Part shown: positions 47,363 through 59,867 of the stretch, in pieces
Layout of the letters: every line of letters starts with the position of its first letter
How positions within the stretch are numbered: position 1 is the stretch's first letter
Assembly: GCA_025890175.1 (NCBI GenBank)
Contig: JANPYM010000010.1
Location: 631,782-695,781, forward strand
Direction of reading: 5' to 3'
DNA: 64,000 nucleotides
Source: Ciborinia camelliae
Taxonomy: Eukaryota > Ascomycota > Leotiomycetes > Helotiales > Sclerotiniaceae
Position numbers and translations under genes: made by a program
The notes under the pieces: model-generated
Databases searched by the model: none
Seen by the model: only the letters and a program-made list of their open reading frames with translations
What the model was told of the DNA's origin: nothing

Positions 47363-50300
47363 ACTGTGCTACAGTAGTTCAAGATGTGATGACAGTAAGA
47401 AAGTGCTGAGTATTGAAAAATACACAGCAGAGATAATCTAGGGTATCAGAGTATATTGAACAGTGAGGACAAGCCAAAGAAAAATCACAAGCGTTCAGTA
47501 ATGATGTATACGGATGATGAAAACAAACTTATGGAAACAAAAGAAAGAAATATTCTAGAAGAATTCTCTTATGCTGAAATAGAAATTTTGTGTGTAAAGA
47601 AATGGGGGGATGATGACAAATAAAATAAGTTTCCCATGATGAGATGAAGTAGGTAAGTTAACAAGCAAAAGGAAGAAAGAAAGAGCCAACGGTGATAACT
47701 CCGTCAATGCCGATGTTGATTGAATGAATCAACGAATTATAACTCCACTGACCTGACCGATTTCGCGCTCTATTATTGATAATCTCCTCCGTATCCACAG
47801 GCGCCAACTGGTACATGGATGGTCTCAATGGTCAAAAATGGCAAGAGATTGGATACCCTTTCGAAATGTCGAGGCTGTTTTATTTGGGTGTTTTTCTTAC
47901 TCCCGTCTTAGGTTGTTGATCCAAGTCAATTTGATAGATGACTAAGCCAACTTTTTGGACGCTGACTGCCGCAAGCGGCGGCATTTAAAGTCAACCTTGT
48001 ACGTACATTGATACTCCAAGATTGTTTATAAGATTTTCCAATCAACCATTAAAATGACATTTCTGTTGTCTCTTTCGATGGATACCCGTTGAACGACAGG
48101 ATACCTAGGTAGAATGTCAAAATAATTAGCAGGTTCTTTCCCAATCCTCACATCGTTCTTTCCTTTTCGTTCAGGATCTTTAACAATTTGATCTACAGAC
48201 CAGGGTGGGAAAACCATCAAAAAGCTATAGGGCTTGGCGTGCATGGGTTGATACATAGGTGGAGGTATCTATAAGTACCTCAAGCTGTCCATCCACCCAG
48301 CAGATAATAACATCCGCGCAACAAAAACAGCCGCGCGACAAAACATTCATTCATAAGGTTACCTGTAGAAGCGGGATCCCGTCCATCCATCCATCCATTC
48401 TCTCTGTAGGTATTAATACGAAACTCTTTTACGAGATTTGGTGCGACTTTCTTTTCCATGTTCCTTCAACAAACACCACGGCTACATTACATTTTCCCTT
48501 TAAAACAGCAAGTTGACAAGGCTGCACCAAGAAGAAAAAAGATCCTCACATCCAAACTCTTTTCACACCTTTCACCAATAATATCGATTACCAGCCCAAC
48601 ATCAGTCAGCCCCGCTCGTAACTGATATAACATAACATGAGTAGATAATGTCCGTCCCATCCATGCCACCTGCTTACTATCCATGCTACTCCATCTTTTC
48701 GTTCCACATTTTATTACTCCAGACAATCAAACCATTCCAACGACACTCCGCAATTCCCGAGGAGTCATTCATCAACCCGACACTCTCACTCTTACCATTT
48801 CTCATTCAGGATTATCATCACACCACGATTTGGACTTCTTGCATGCGGCGTCAGGTCAAAACCATCAGCCCAACGGAAACATCGGAATTATAGTGACCAC
48901 AGACGAATGGATAAGACTTTTGACCATGCACATGTCATGTTTTAGGTTTCCCCGGCCATGTCATAAGGTACTCTACCTAGAAAAATAATCATCTGATTAT
49001 CAAAACATATCGGGGCTTACAGACGAAGCTTCTCTCAAACACAACGCGGTCGTGATGTATCTCCTCCGCCGTCCTGACAGCTACTCCTCGCCAATATCAC
49101 AGGGTGATAAATCCAACTATCCTCACGCCTCTTAAGACCCTCAAGTGAGATAGCGAGCCATGATTTCGAGCACCGACATATTCGATTCATCTGACGTTGA
49201 CGCCATCAACAATCCCATTTGGCGCCGAGATCGCCACATAAAAACTTCTCCACAGTTCGCTTCTCGCATGGATATATCGGATATCGGACACAACTCCTTC
49301 CCTCCAAAATCACACATCATCATTCACGGAATTTAGGGAACCATTTATTTCCGTTTTTCTTTGCAGCGTCGGTACCTACTACGGTATTCTTCCTCTCCAT
49401 CTCCCCCTTGTTCGTTCAACATCAGTTTAGATATCAGATGATATAGATAGATCTTGCGATCACCGGTAGGTACCTAGGTAGGTATGCCTTGAAATCCCGA
49501 GAATACCGTACAAAATACCCAACAACCAATTAGATAGCACCATATTCCTCATTCAATCTACCTGCGAACAAGCTGATACCTACCTACCATACCCATAAGA
49601 CATATGAAAACAACCAATAATGCTCTCCTCATCCGTAGACGAATATGTTCACCGGGTATTTCTCATCTAGTCTCCATCCATCCATCCATCCATCCATCTC
49701 ACCTCTTCCCGATTCCGGGACTTTTAAAATATCAATATGGATTAGACAGGTAACATCGCCAGGAAAGTCGATAGTATCCTACGGCTAGGTTCTACCACTA
49801 CCCCATTAAAACGTCATGCAGTAGGTACCTACCTACCTAAGATTCCATAAACTCACCAGAATCAGCATCAGCATCCGCATCCACACCACCAGAAAAAAAA
49901 TTGCACTTTCTCCCATCTCCCATCTCCCATCTCAAATCGCAGCATAGTTTCATCCGCGAGCACGCAACAAGAACCGGACAAATCTCTACAATCCATATAT
50001 ATCTATATACCTATATACCAATAGATATAACCCGTAATTCCCATCTCCACACATTAAGCCATCAAGCCAACCATGAACCCCAAACCATAACCACAATCCC
50101 AATCCCAATCCCAAGTAAGTTGGGTATTAACATAACTGATATATCTGAATTTATCTGATCTGATCTGATCCAATCCACATCTCCAATCTTAATACCACTC
50201 TCTCCCTACCAACCCACCTACCAACCCACCAACCAACCAACCAAGTACTCAATCTAATCTCATCAAAATATACCTACCTACCTACTACCTACTACCTCAG

Positions 50301-51369
50301 TACCTAATTATATTACAAATCCACATACAACAAAACAAAACAAAGATAAAAAATTACAATTTACCTACTATATCTTAGATCTTATATCTTATATTAGGTA
50401 TATTTATACCCCATCTATCCCATCTATCCCACTCCCCTCTCCCCTCTCCCCACAACCCACAGCCCACAACCCACAAATATACAAACCCCACCAGCCAGCA
50501 AAGTAGCAGCGCAGCGGGAGCCAAATACGGGAGCCAAATCCCGAGTTGTACTTACAACGCCGGCCACCTACATCTCTAACATAACATATAACATAACATA
50601 ACATAACATAACATAACTCTTCGGATATAGAGTAGAGTAGAGTAGAGTAGAGTAAACCTCCACTCCATTTCCGTTTCAATACCATCCATGCGTTAGGTTC
50701 CTGAAGCTTCATCCATCTGCAACCCAAACCAAACCAAACCAAACCAAACCACTTCCCTTCCCTCCACTCCCCTCGCCTTTTTCGCTCATCTCCCTTCTTC
50801 ACCCCCCTTTTCAAAAACGAAGGAATACCATAACAAACAAACAAACCATCAAGATAAAAAATGCACCATGCCACAACACATTACATCACATCACATCCTA
50901 TCACCCCCCACTCCATATCCCAATTCATCTTTCTTTCCTTTTCTTTTGGTGTTTTCTTTTGAAAAAAGAAAGAAAATACAATTTCCTTATTGTGTAATGG
51001 GTATATGTAAGTAATATAAACATGTATAAAACGAAGAGATAAAAAGAACACCCCCTATTGTTGCCCCTTAAAATCTCTATCATTCATGGTCACCAGCCAT
51101 GCCATGCCATGCCATACCGGATACCATACCGGATACCATATCGGATTCTGCTCCATATCAAATCCCCATCAAGCAGTACCAACCAACAACCAAATCAACG
51201 CCCGAAATGCAAAACCCTATGCCCCAGCTCCAAATACTGTATGCCACACCACGTCCCACCGCTCTGCTTTCTACATTCTTCCCATATTCTCATATAATAT
51301 CTTCTTGTTCTTGTTCTTATGTATATTATATGATATGCAGTCCACACATACAACCATCCGCCTAGTACA
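47363..51369. other. 4.0 kb without a recognisable gene
   Basis: The longest empty stretch in the window. It is rich in pyrimidine-biased and short tandem sequence: a CCAT run at about 49674-49700, CCTA/AGGT runs near 49470, 49825 and 50270-50300, an ATAAC run near 50580-50617, a GAGTA run near 50625-50655, a CCAAA run near 50725-50750 and GGATACCATACC repeats near 51117-51140. Open frames here (for example 50404-50874 minus) are by-products of those runs. It may contain a long 5' leader for the YTP1-like gene. Confidence 0.6.
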
Positions 51370-53404
51370 TCAAGATAAACTTTGAATGACGTAAAACAGC
51401 AGAAATGCTTGTTCGTTCAAGACTTGACTCTTACTCGCCAATGTAACATTATGGTCGTTGAACTTAAACCATTGGTTTCCTACTCGAGAGTAGGATACAT
51501 AGTGACCTGATTAAATAATTCCTATTAGCAATCTAATCACCAACATAGCATGCGAAAAAGAAAGGAGAGGAAAAACAAGGTAGTGCTCACCGGTTTCCAA
51601 ATTCCCAACGTGAACTACCACACTTTGCAAATCATAAGTACACGACCTGGCCAACTCAAAGTTGTTCTTCGTGTCTTGACCACGGGCCCGATTAGTATAA
51701 GGAAGCATGTGTAGTTGAAGGGGAAAAGTGACAGTGGTATCGATTTTAGAGGCGAGGCCTCTAGGGTCTTGCTTGAAGCGCTATTTTGTGTTAGCCCTGA
51801 CAGGATTCTAATCTAGCAAGGAAAATGGGGGGGGAATTACCTTGAGTTGAATACACAATACATTTGGCAGACTTTTGATGCTCAGTTGTTTTTTTGCCTC
51901 TTGAGTATCGCATTGATGACACGTATATTCGCAACGTTCAGGCCGAATGTACTCCTCGTCTAGACAACGTTGGAGGCTGATTGTGCCAGAACCTGCTTTT
52001 AGCTTGCTCTTTTTCTGGATAACATCAAGACCCAAACTTAGATCTAGAAAGGACTCGACTGATGTGTTTACGTCTCCGCAATTTTGACAAGTGATGGTGC
52101 TTTGAAGTTTTCCATAGAATGTTTGATGAACAATGCATTTGCAGCCTTGATCCATTTTTGACCGCTTGGGATTTGGACTGCTATCTTCTCGATCGCTTGC
52201 TCGTGATCCTCCATTTATTTCGTGTAACTCTTCGGTAAGAAATTGGAAGAACTCATGAGCATCTTGCTCTTTGTTGCTTGCTAATTCTTCGTATGCTTTT
52301 CTCTTCGAAAGCCAGAAGCTGGCAAGTATATTCGAAGCCGAGTATCCCGTCGTGATCTCTTGCGAGTAAAAATCTTGGAACATGTCGTCCATAGCGCAAC
52401 TCATGCAATTCTTTTGTTCACATTCGCTGGCTTGATGACCATCTCCGAGGTAAAAATTTCGAAGTAGAGGATTATGAACGAAAGATTGGAGAATAACGTT
52501 CATGTAACAGGTGGCTCCCATGTTATAAATGCCCCTGACACCACTTGCCCGACAAGGAGCTGACATTGTGTTTGTGGATATGAATCTTGGATCCTCTTTG
52601 GTGGCATCTGTGAAGAGTTCGTCATGTTTTCGTTTTCGGCCTAAAGAGAGAAAGCAAAGTCAGTATGCTGCTTGTAGAGATGCACCAGGTAAATAGAAAA
52701 CATAGGTGATACGATGTCAACTAAAGCGAGGACATTTGAGGATCTTATATGCCAACTCCATATGAGCATGGCAGCTGGTGCTGAAAGGTCATAATCGAAG
52801 CTTGCCAAAACAAACCCCCGAGAATGAACGGATATGCCACTTACTAGAGAAAGACCCTGTCCCAATCTTTCGCACTCTCAATTCCTCTAATGTGGGATCC
52901 CATACAAAGTCACTGCACATTTGGCAATACAGAGCACCCGTTCTCGATTCAACATCTAATTTCGAACCAGTCAGCAAAACACCAAAGATAAACATTGCAA
53001 CCTAACATACAAAATCTATGCGAAGTCTCTTGTCCATGCTTCATATGATCTTGCGCAGTAGCTGTTCGCTCACATTGCAAACAGAGGTAGTTTGGCGTAA
53101 GAGATGTGAGAGGTGGGCCTTTTGGTGTCTTAGAGGTTTGTGGCACAATTGGTGTATTATCTAGAACCACTCTCAAACAATTCTTATAATATGTAATTGT
53201 GTTCTTCATACGTTCCTCATGATTTGGATTCAACAGTTGTTGAATATGCTCTAGCGTGCCATATTAGCAATTGATGGGAAGGCTGAGAATACAAAACGAG
53301 TGGATTAAGAACATACGACAGCCATATTTAGGAACACCTGGTTGCGGTGATTTAATCTTTATAAATCTGGGGGAAGCTGGAGTTACTGGTCTAGATGTAG
53401 ACAT
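51370..53404 (-). CDS. UBP8: Ubiquitin hydrolase Ubp8 of the SAGA complex
   Basis: Six exons, 53317-53404, 53011-53250, 52845-52955, 51841-52640, 51591-51780 and 51370-51506, give 521 residues. Ubp8 removes ubiquitin from histone H2B as part of the SAGA deubiquitinase module in the nucleus. The N-terminal ZnF-UBP domain shows PKYGCQHIQQLLN, CLQC, HGQETSHRF and LYCQMC. The catalytic USP domain has the Cys box GIYNMGATCYMNVILQ, a zinc ribbon (CQNC..CHQC) and the His box GHYVSYSRVGNQWFKFNDHNV. The order and the weak Cys-box Asn position fit Ubp8/USP22 rather than other USPs. An in-frame ATG at 53560 would add 52 residues with a hydrophobic patch; I prefer 53404. It is divergent from the metallo-hydrolase gene. 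Confidence 0.92.
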
Positions 53405-54183
53405 TTTCGAATTTGAAGATATGCCGCAATTGTGACAAATCGTAGAACTCGGTTGATAGATTTCTGGTATCTCAAATATCCATATAATGATGATATTGAA
53501 GTTTAATAAATGATTGAGCCTTGCGGAAAATGGGGCGGGCGGTGAGAGATTGAACGGCATTAAATTAAGGCTATTTTTGGGTTACCCGGACCAGTACCGG
53601 TATTGTCCCCCTTATTAAACTTTGTGTCCTTTTGTACATCACAAACCAACCAGATCATTGATACATGTTGTGATACAAATATCAAATGGATTCCCTTTTT
53701 CAAGTTATCCAGTATGATGTGGTATGGTAATAGTATGATTAAGTTGATGTAGCAAAAATGTAGTATATCTTCCATTCATATAAATTCACTCACATGAAGA
53801 CTTCAGCTGATTACATTGTCCAAAACCAAACCACGCGGAAGAATATAAGTCCAAGTTTCGAAATGAGTCTACTGCACATAATATTATATTTCTATACTCC
53901 CGCCAACTAACTTCCGATACAAGTGTATCAATAATCACATTAATTCATAACATCTACTCGCACACTAATTAGGCGGTTCTCTAGCGGGAGGGATAAAAAG
54001 GAGAGACTTTGGCTGTAAGTCATGCTTATCAAACAGCCATCAACGAACCGAGGTTTATCGGTCGGCATTGCTGTTGTTGCATCATTTTCAAAGACATCTA
54101 TCCATCTACCTAGGTACTGTTCAATATCGAAGAATGTTCCTTTATCCAAATTAATGCCATCTATCAGAAGTCCCATCAAGAAA
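53405..54183. promoter_or_regulatory. Divergent promoter region of UBP8 and the metallo-hydrolase
   Basis: A 779-base space between head-to-head genes. It includes part of a possible upstream extension of UBP8 (to 53560). No further gene is visible. Confidence 0.5.
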
Positions 54184-55225
54184 ATGGCAACCCAACTAGT
54201 GCCTCTGCCAGAAGTCGAGCGATTGAGCCCTACTGTAATTCGGATCCTTGGTGGAAATCCAGGAAAGGTGAGACGTTGAATGGAGGAGAATGATTAGGCA
54301 ATGTCGGCTGATACCAAAAACAGTTTACATTGCAAGGTTCATATACCGTTTCTAGAATATGATATTGATGGTTCACTATTCTGATAAGGTTGTAGGGACG
54401 AATACTTATCTTGTTGGGAAAGGAAGACAACGATTACTAATTGATACGGGGGATGGGAAGGAAGCTTGGATTCGGAATTTGAAGGATACTTTGGAAAAAG
54501 AGAAGGCTACGATTACTTCTTGTATCCTTACGCATTGGTGAGAGCCTATTTGCTTCATAAATTTCAATCCAGAGTCACTGATTGAGAGGCCTAGGCATCA
54601 TGACCATGTGAATGGGGTCAGTCACTTGTTAGAGTACTCGCCAAAAACCATCATCCATAAGAACCGTCCAGACGATGGGCAAACAGATATAAAGGATGGC
54701 CAAATATTTGCATCGGAAGGGGGAACTCTCCGTGCAATTCATTCGCCCGGTCATACCCAAGATCACATGGCATTGATACTTGAGGAAGAGGACGCCATGT
54801 TCACCGGCGATAGTGTTTTGGGGCATGGCACCGCGGTCTTTGAGGACTTGATGACTTACTTGGACAGTCTTGAAAGAATGAAGGGTCTTTTTGGCGGTAA
54901 AGCATATCCAGGACACGGAGCAGTTATTGAGGATGGCCCTAGCAAAATTGAGGAGTATATTAGGCACCGAAAGGAAAGAGAGTCGCAGGTTATCCAAGTT
55001 CTGAAGTCTGCAAAGAACAAACCCGGTGCCATTATTACCAAGGACGAGGAAGCTGATGAGTGGACCTCCATGGAGATCGTGAAGATAATATATAAAGATG
55101 TACCTGAGAATCTCCATGTGCCAGCAAATGGAGGCATTATACAGATACTGCACAAGTTGCAAGCGGATGAAAAAGTTGTCAAGGGACAAGATAGATGGAA
55201 ATTAAAGGCACGAGCCGCTCTTTGA
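54184..55225 (+). CDS. LACTB2-like metallo-beta-lactamase-fold hydrolase
   Basis: Four exons, 54184-54267, 54324-54336, 54396-54537 and 54595-55225, give 289 residues. The second exon is only 13 bases and supplies FTLQ plus one base. Splicing it in restores GGNPGK-FTLQGTNTYLVG, the family signature, so it is needed. The metal site is visible as THWHHDHVNG (HxHxDH), SPGHTQDHM, FTGDSVLGHG and YPGHG. A C-terminal winged-helix-like part follows (about residues 200-289). LACTB2 proteins act as nucleases or related hydrolases in mitochondria of animals. Fungal relatives also include polyketide thioesterases, but this gene sits among housekeeping genes and I favour the LACTB2 group. It is convergent with EFM5, 51 bases apart. 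Confidence 0.9.
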
Positions 55226-55276
55226 TATGTATCTGATTCTTTTATGGTAGAAGAGATCCCTTCAGTCACCAATATC

Positions 55277-56414
55277 CTACTTCTCTTCCGGCTTTCTCCA
55301 TGTCCAATGCTCGCATTCAAAATTAGCGAAGCAAAAGAACTCATTACTCAATCCTTTTGCGTGTACCGGGAGAAAAGTTGTAGTTGCAATACCTTGTCTG
55401 ATTGATATGAGTTAAAATGTTATCCATATAAGAATGAATACTTACGGTCGATAAAGTTTATTCACAACCTCGCCTACCCTCTCGCCCGTGCATACTATGA
55501 GCTTCGACGGCGATGCAGAATCTTCTTGGCCCCATGACATCAACGACTCGTTTTGGCCCCATGATTTTGACAGCCATCGAACAGTCAAAGACGCTAGAAA
55601 AGTCAACTTCGTGTCCGGAAGTTCCTATCCACAAACAGAGTGAGTCATTACATACCTTTAGTTTGGCACTCCTCGCTCAAAAAAGGAGGATCACAGATAA
55701 TACGATCGGCAGTTCCTTTCATATGTGCTTCCACTTTATCAGCAAAAATCCAACCCCGACCTCAACCAAAATGTTTGTGAAACTCACAAGGAAGCTTCAG
55801 CGGATTGTTGAAATCATAAAAGCTAAACTCAGGGAAAACCCCAAATCTCTCATCAAATTCCAACAAATGAATTTTCGGCCTCTTGTCCTCAGCCCATCCT
55901 GCCTTTCCAATGTTAACCTTATCATCACACATAAACCCGTAGCTAATTGAACTTACAATAATATTCTTCAACTGAATAAAAACACTCGGAGCCGAGACAA
56001 CAGCAATAACAGTTTCAGCAACGGCATCTCGCAAGAGTTCTTGCGCAAGGATCGTTGCCGTCTCATTCGAATACTACATCTCATGAGCGTCCAAATTCCT
56101 CATACTCATAATCTATACACTTTTAATCGGACTAATCGAACCCAAGGAAACTAACCCAAAATTGCGATTCATTCCAATCCTCAGCAAAAGCATCCATAGT
56201 CAAAGGTACACCATCAGCCTGATCCTCAGCCCGCTGCTTCAATTCTTCAAATTTCTGCTGATGCGCATCTCGGTCCGCGTAAAACTCTTTCAGCGCATCC
56301 AGCGCAGAGCCTGACAGAATACTATTTGAACCTTCATTAGTACTGACTTGAGAGTTTGATTTTCTTCAGGTTGCTGTAAGCTCACGGAATATCGTCTTCT
56401 TCGGTGTTCTCCAT
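55277..56414 (-). CDS. EFM5: Protein-lysine N-methyltransferase Efm5
   Basis: Seven exons, 56386-56414, 56156-56321, 55957-56073, 55788-55902, 55656-55733, 55446-55593 and 55277-55397, give 257 residues. Efm5 methylates translation elongation factor 1A with S-adenosylmethionine in the cytoplasm. Seen in order: an N-terminal charged helix (SALDALKEFYADRDAHQQ), EDWNESQFWYSNETA, AVVSAPSVFIQLKN, HLLEFDERFGVFPEFSFYDFN, the N6-methylase-type motif IICDPPFLSEECQTK, SLTVRWLSKSW, KLIVCTGERVGEVVNKLY and the end GLSNEFFCFANFECEHWTW. An acidic SWGQNESLMSWGQEDSASP insert lies between motifs. Two introns are 54 bases. The one at 55903-55956 has no stop in frame, so retention would add 18 residues. Confidence 0.92.
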
Positions 56415-56739
56415 GGTTGATATCTGAAGTTATTTTTAAGGAACGTGATAGTGGAAAATTGCGACGGGGTTTGGAGGGGTAAAATGTGGGGCTAGAAAGG
56501 CTTCAAGTTCTTCTGGACTTCACTTACTATTAAGCAAATTGGGAGAATTTTATGATATACGAATCTGCGTAGTCTGGGAAAGGGGATTTTCTCACGTCGT
56601 CTAATTTTCAAAGAATATCATCCTCATCATATTTGATTGGCTGTTCAAAATCCGAATATCACTCAAAATAAAAAATGTTTTTGGCATATGTACAATTCGC
56701 ATGCTATTATGAATACATCCCATAACTAGAACCAGTCTT
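56415..56739. other. Short intergenic: EFM5 promoter and complex I gene 3' end
   Basis: Both flanking genes lie on the minus strand, so this 325-base space holds the EFM5 promoter and the 3' UTR of the complex I gene. I see nothing else. Confidence 0.6.
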
Positions 56740-58334
56740 CTACTGGTCATCAAGGACATGCAAATATTTCTTTTCTTCCCTCTTCTCACGCTCTGTTGAT
56801 GGGGGCAAATCATAGAATGCCGAGCTTCGATATCCTAACTGTTTGAAATTAACATTTCTGCCTTGAAGTTTCGGGTGAAAATTAGACATACCAGGTAATG
56901 GAAAGTAAGACTACTGAGCTCTGCTGGCTCGATTCCAAGATCTTTGAATGTCTTTGCGGAAGGATCAATCTTTTGATCAATGAATTCACGCTCGACCTCA
57001 TCAGCAGAGAGGACAGGCCACCAAAGGGCTTTGTTCAAGATTTCAGCGAATGGCTTGAGGATCGATTTTGGTAAGTTGATGTGTCGGCGATGGTTGTTAA
57101 TTTCTCTATCCACCAAGGCCGCAATTTCTGCCGTCGAGTAATTCTTAGGGCCATAAAGCTCATATGTTTGTGATGCAGTGCTGTCATCATGAAGCATTTT
57201 CTCAAGTGCTTGACCTACGTCAGGTGCCTGGAGGAGATTGTCAACAAAAAGCCTTGCAATTAGAATATTTATTATGACATACATGGACCGGCCAGTAGCG
57301 CTCTTGCATATGGTTAGATGTGAGGACGTTGGTGTATCCAGCAAGCTTGTGGAGAAGGCGATCCTCGAAACCAAACAATGGGGCGGGTCTCACAATTGTG
57401 GTCTCGGGGAATATACTGCGTACGACTGCCTCGCCTCTTGCCTACAAGATATGCACGTCAGCCACATGAATCGATAATTTGGAGGGACAAAATTATCTAC
57501 CTTCGTTCTGTAGAATTCAGATGATGAATTGGGGTCCGCATTGTAGGAGGAAACGTGGATGAATCTGTCCACGTCGTATTTGGCAACGGCATCTGCGATT
57601 CGCTCCGCTCCTTCAACGTGTACATCCTCGAGATCGAAGTTCCTGATACTAGTGAGTACTCATCTCAAGCTTACTACTGTTTGGGCGTACTTGGTGGGAT
57701 AATTGCGTCCAACAAGATTGTAGACCACATCAGAGTGTCTGACACTTTCCTCAAGAGACTGGGTGTTTCTCAAATCGTATTCCTATTCGAAATCAGTAAA
57801 CCTGACCAAAATATCGCCTCCAAGCCCCCTGTCGTACCATGAAAATGACTCTACCCAAGTCGCCGGAAACCTTCAAATGTCGTTTTGCCATTTCCTCCCG
57901 GAAAGGGACAATAACTGTGCATCCTTGTCTTGCTAAACCATCCTCCTCGTCAGTCCAAGGAGCTCTGTGCTATAAATAGAGATTTCCGTACCGAGTCTGT
58001 TCACAATATATCGTCCGAGGAATCCAGTCGCACCGAAGACCGTTGCGGTATGTCCTATAACATTAAATTAGGCCTGTGGTGATTGCGGCTTTGCGGATGA
58101 ATATACCCCCAAGAGATGATCTGTAGAACGACACATTAGCAAGAGGGCCTGTAGAAGTCAAGAGCCACGGTAAAAAGCTCACCTGCCACCCTGTGTACGA
58201 ATAATGGGCTTTCCAGTCCTTGTAATAGTGATATCAGATAACTTCCGGCTCAAAGGTACATTTTCAATTCCTCTTTTCGATCGCACAGCAGTCCGCAGAC
58301 TGTTCAGAGTCGATGGACTGCAGGATTTCTGCAT
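56740..58334 (-). CDS. Complex I 40-kDa (NDUFA9-like) subunit
   Basis: Nine exons, 58183-58334, 58107-58120, 57992-58054, 57838-57932, 57691-57782, 57501-57648, 57283-57441, 56892-57227 and 56740-56838, join to 385 residues. It is an accessory subunit of mitochondrial NADH:ubiquinone oxidoreductase, of the atypical short-chain dehydrogenase type, and binds NADPH. The N-terminus is Arg/Ser-rich and without acids at first, like a mitochondrial targeting sequence. The dinucleotide motif is TATVFGATGFLGRYIVNRL, followed by VIVPFREE, YNLVGRNY, HVEGAERIADA, FIHVSSYNAD, VRPAPLFGFEDRLL and the fungal end SSAFYDLPPSTEREKREEKK. The second exon is only 14 bases but keeps the frame. It is divergent from RPN9, 340 bases apart. 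Confidence 0.93.
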
Positions 58335-58674
58335 TTTTGCGACTGGGGTACGAATCAATTGAATCGCAGACACAAACGCAGTTGGCAGGGTTCAATTTCA
58401 CTTGATGTTGAAGTTGTAGATTGACCTTGCGGGAGTCCAGCCGCGGATAAAACTAGTCTAAATAAGGTTAAGCGGGACCTTGCGCAGCTCTCTCGTTGCC
58501 TCGCCTTAAACATATCAAAACCCCAACCAAACAGCTTCAATTTCAAACATATACACACACGAAAAGATACCCAACCCGTTTACCACCTTTGTTATTTTTG
58601 AGCGGTGTATAAGCGGAGTCCAAAAGTTCGGAACGAAACAAATTCTAATACAACACATCCCACATTCATCCATC
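58335..58674. promoter_or_regulatory. Bidirectional promoter, complex I subunit and RPN9
   Basis: A 340-base head-to-head space between two housekeeping genes. Both should be transcribed from it. No clear TATA box stands out. Confidence 0.6.
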
Positions 58675-59867
58675 ATGAATGTCGACACAATCCCCGATTT
58701 TCTTGGAGAGCAACGCGATGCTGCGCCTGCAGACCTTCAACATCTTTTCTTATCCTTCGAAGACCTTTGGGAGAGGAAGCTGTGGCATCAACTGACAGAT
58801 ACCCTTGTCGAGTTCTTCAATCACAAAGAAAGCGCTTCTCAGCGATTACCGTTGTATAAGACTTTCATTCTCACATTCGCCGATAAGATCAACCAGTTGA
58901 AGCTTGTTACTCTTGCTTTAAGCGCTGCTTCACAGTGTAAAGGTAACAGATGATTTCTAAAGAATTTAGGACATCTGCTAACTTAATATCAGACAGCCAA
59001 GAGCGTTTGTCTTTCTTGGAGGCGGTAGCAAAGAAAGTCGATAACCCCCATTCCCAAGATGCATACGTCTACGCAACAGTAGCCGTGGCTACGGTCAAAT
59101 TAGAATTACAAGATCAAGATGGGGCGAGAAAAGATTTGGATAAATCAGAGAGAATATTAGATGGATTTGATTCCGTGGAGACAATCGTACATGCAGCTTT
59201 CTACCGGGTCAACGGAGAATACTATCAATCCAAACTGGAGTTCGCATCATATTACAGAAACGCCCTATTATATCTAGCCTGTATCGACCTAAACGATCTC
59301 ACCCCCTCCGAGCGCAAAAACCGAGCCTACGATCTTAGTATTGCAGCTCTTGTATCCGACACTATCTACAACTTCGGTGAACTACTCCTCCATCCAATCC
59401 TCGACACCCTCGTAAAAGACGACTCCTGGCTCCGGGATCTCCTTTTTGCATTCAACCGTGGTGACCTCGCCGCCTACGACGTTCTCGCTGGTCACATTTC
59501 CTCCAACCCCCTCCTCGCCCAACACCGCGACGGTCTCAAACAGAAAATCTACCTCGCCGCCCTGACCGAAGCCGTTTTCCGTCGCCCTCCTCACGACCGT
59601 GCCATGACCTTCCGCACCATTTCTGAAGAAACAAAAGTCCGCCCCGACGAAATTGAGCATCTTATTATGAAAGCTTTGAGCTTAGGGTTATTGCGAGGAA
59701 GCATCGATCAAGTTGATGAAATCGCACGTATCAACTGGGTACAACCTAAGGTATTGGACATGTCACAAATAAATGGTATGCGTACACGACTAGAGGAGTG
59801 GGATTCTAGTGTTGAATCGCTGGGCAATTGGATCGATTCCAAGGGTCGGGACGTTTGGGCGGCATGA
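58675..59867 (+). CDS. RPN9: 26S proteasome lid subunit Rpn9
   Basis: Two exons, 58675-58942 and 58993-59867, give 380 residues, the usual length for Rpn9/PSMD13. It is a scaffold subunit of the proteasome lid that helps hold Rpn10. Seen: an N-terminal helical repeat region (LFLSFEDLWERKLWHQLTD), YVYATVAVATVKLELQDQDGARKDL, YYRNALLYLACIDL, and the C-terminal PCI domain with IYLAALTEAVFRRPPHDR, MTFRTISEET, VRPDEIEHLIMKALSLGLLRG and INWVQPKVLDMSQI. The protein ends in a short amphipathic helix (LGNWI), as in other lid subunits. It has no catalytic residues. Confidence 0.93.

Noticed and set aside
50404..50874. 156-codon minus-strand open frame
   Set aside because: Its residues (repeated CYVMLCYV, GLVWFGLG) simply translate the ATAAC, GAGTA and CCAAA runs. 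There is no domain and no splice context.
55513..55950. 145-codon plus-strand frame
   Set aside because: Antisense to EFM5 exons whose methyltransferase motifs and splice sites are unambiguous.
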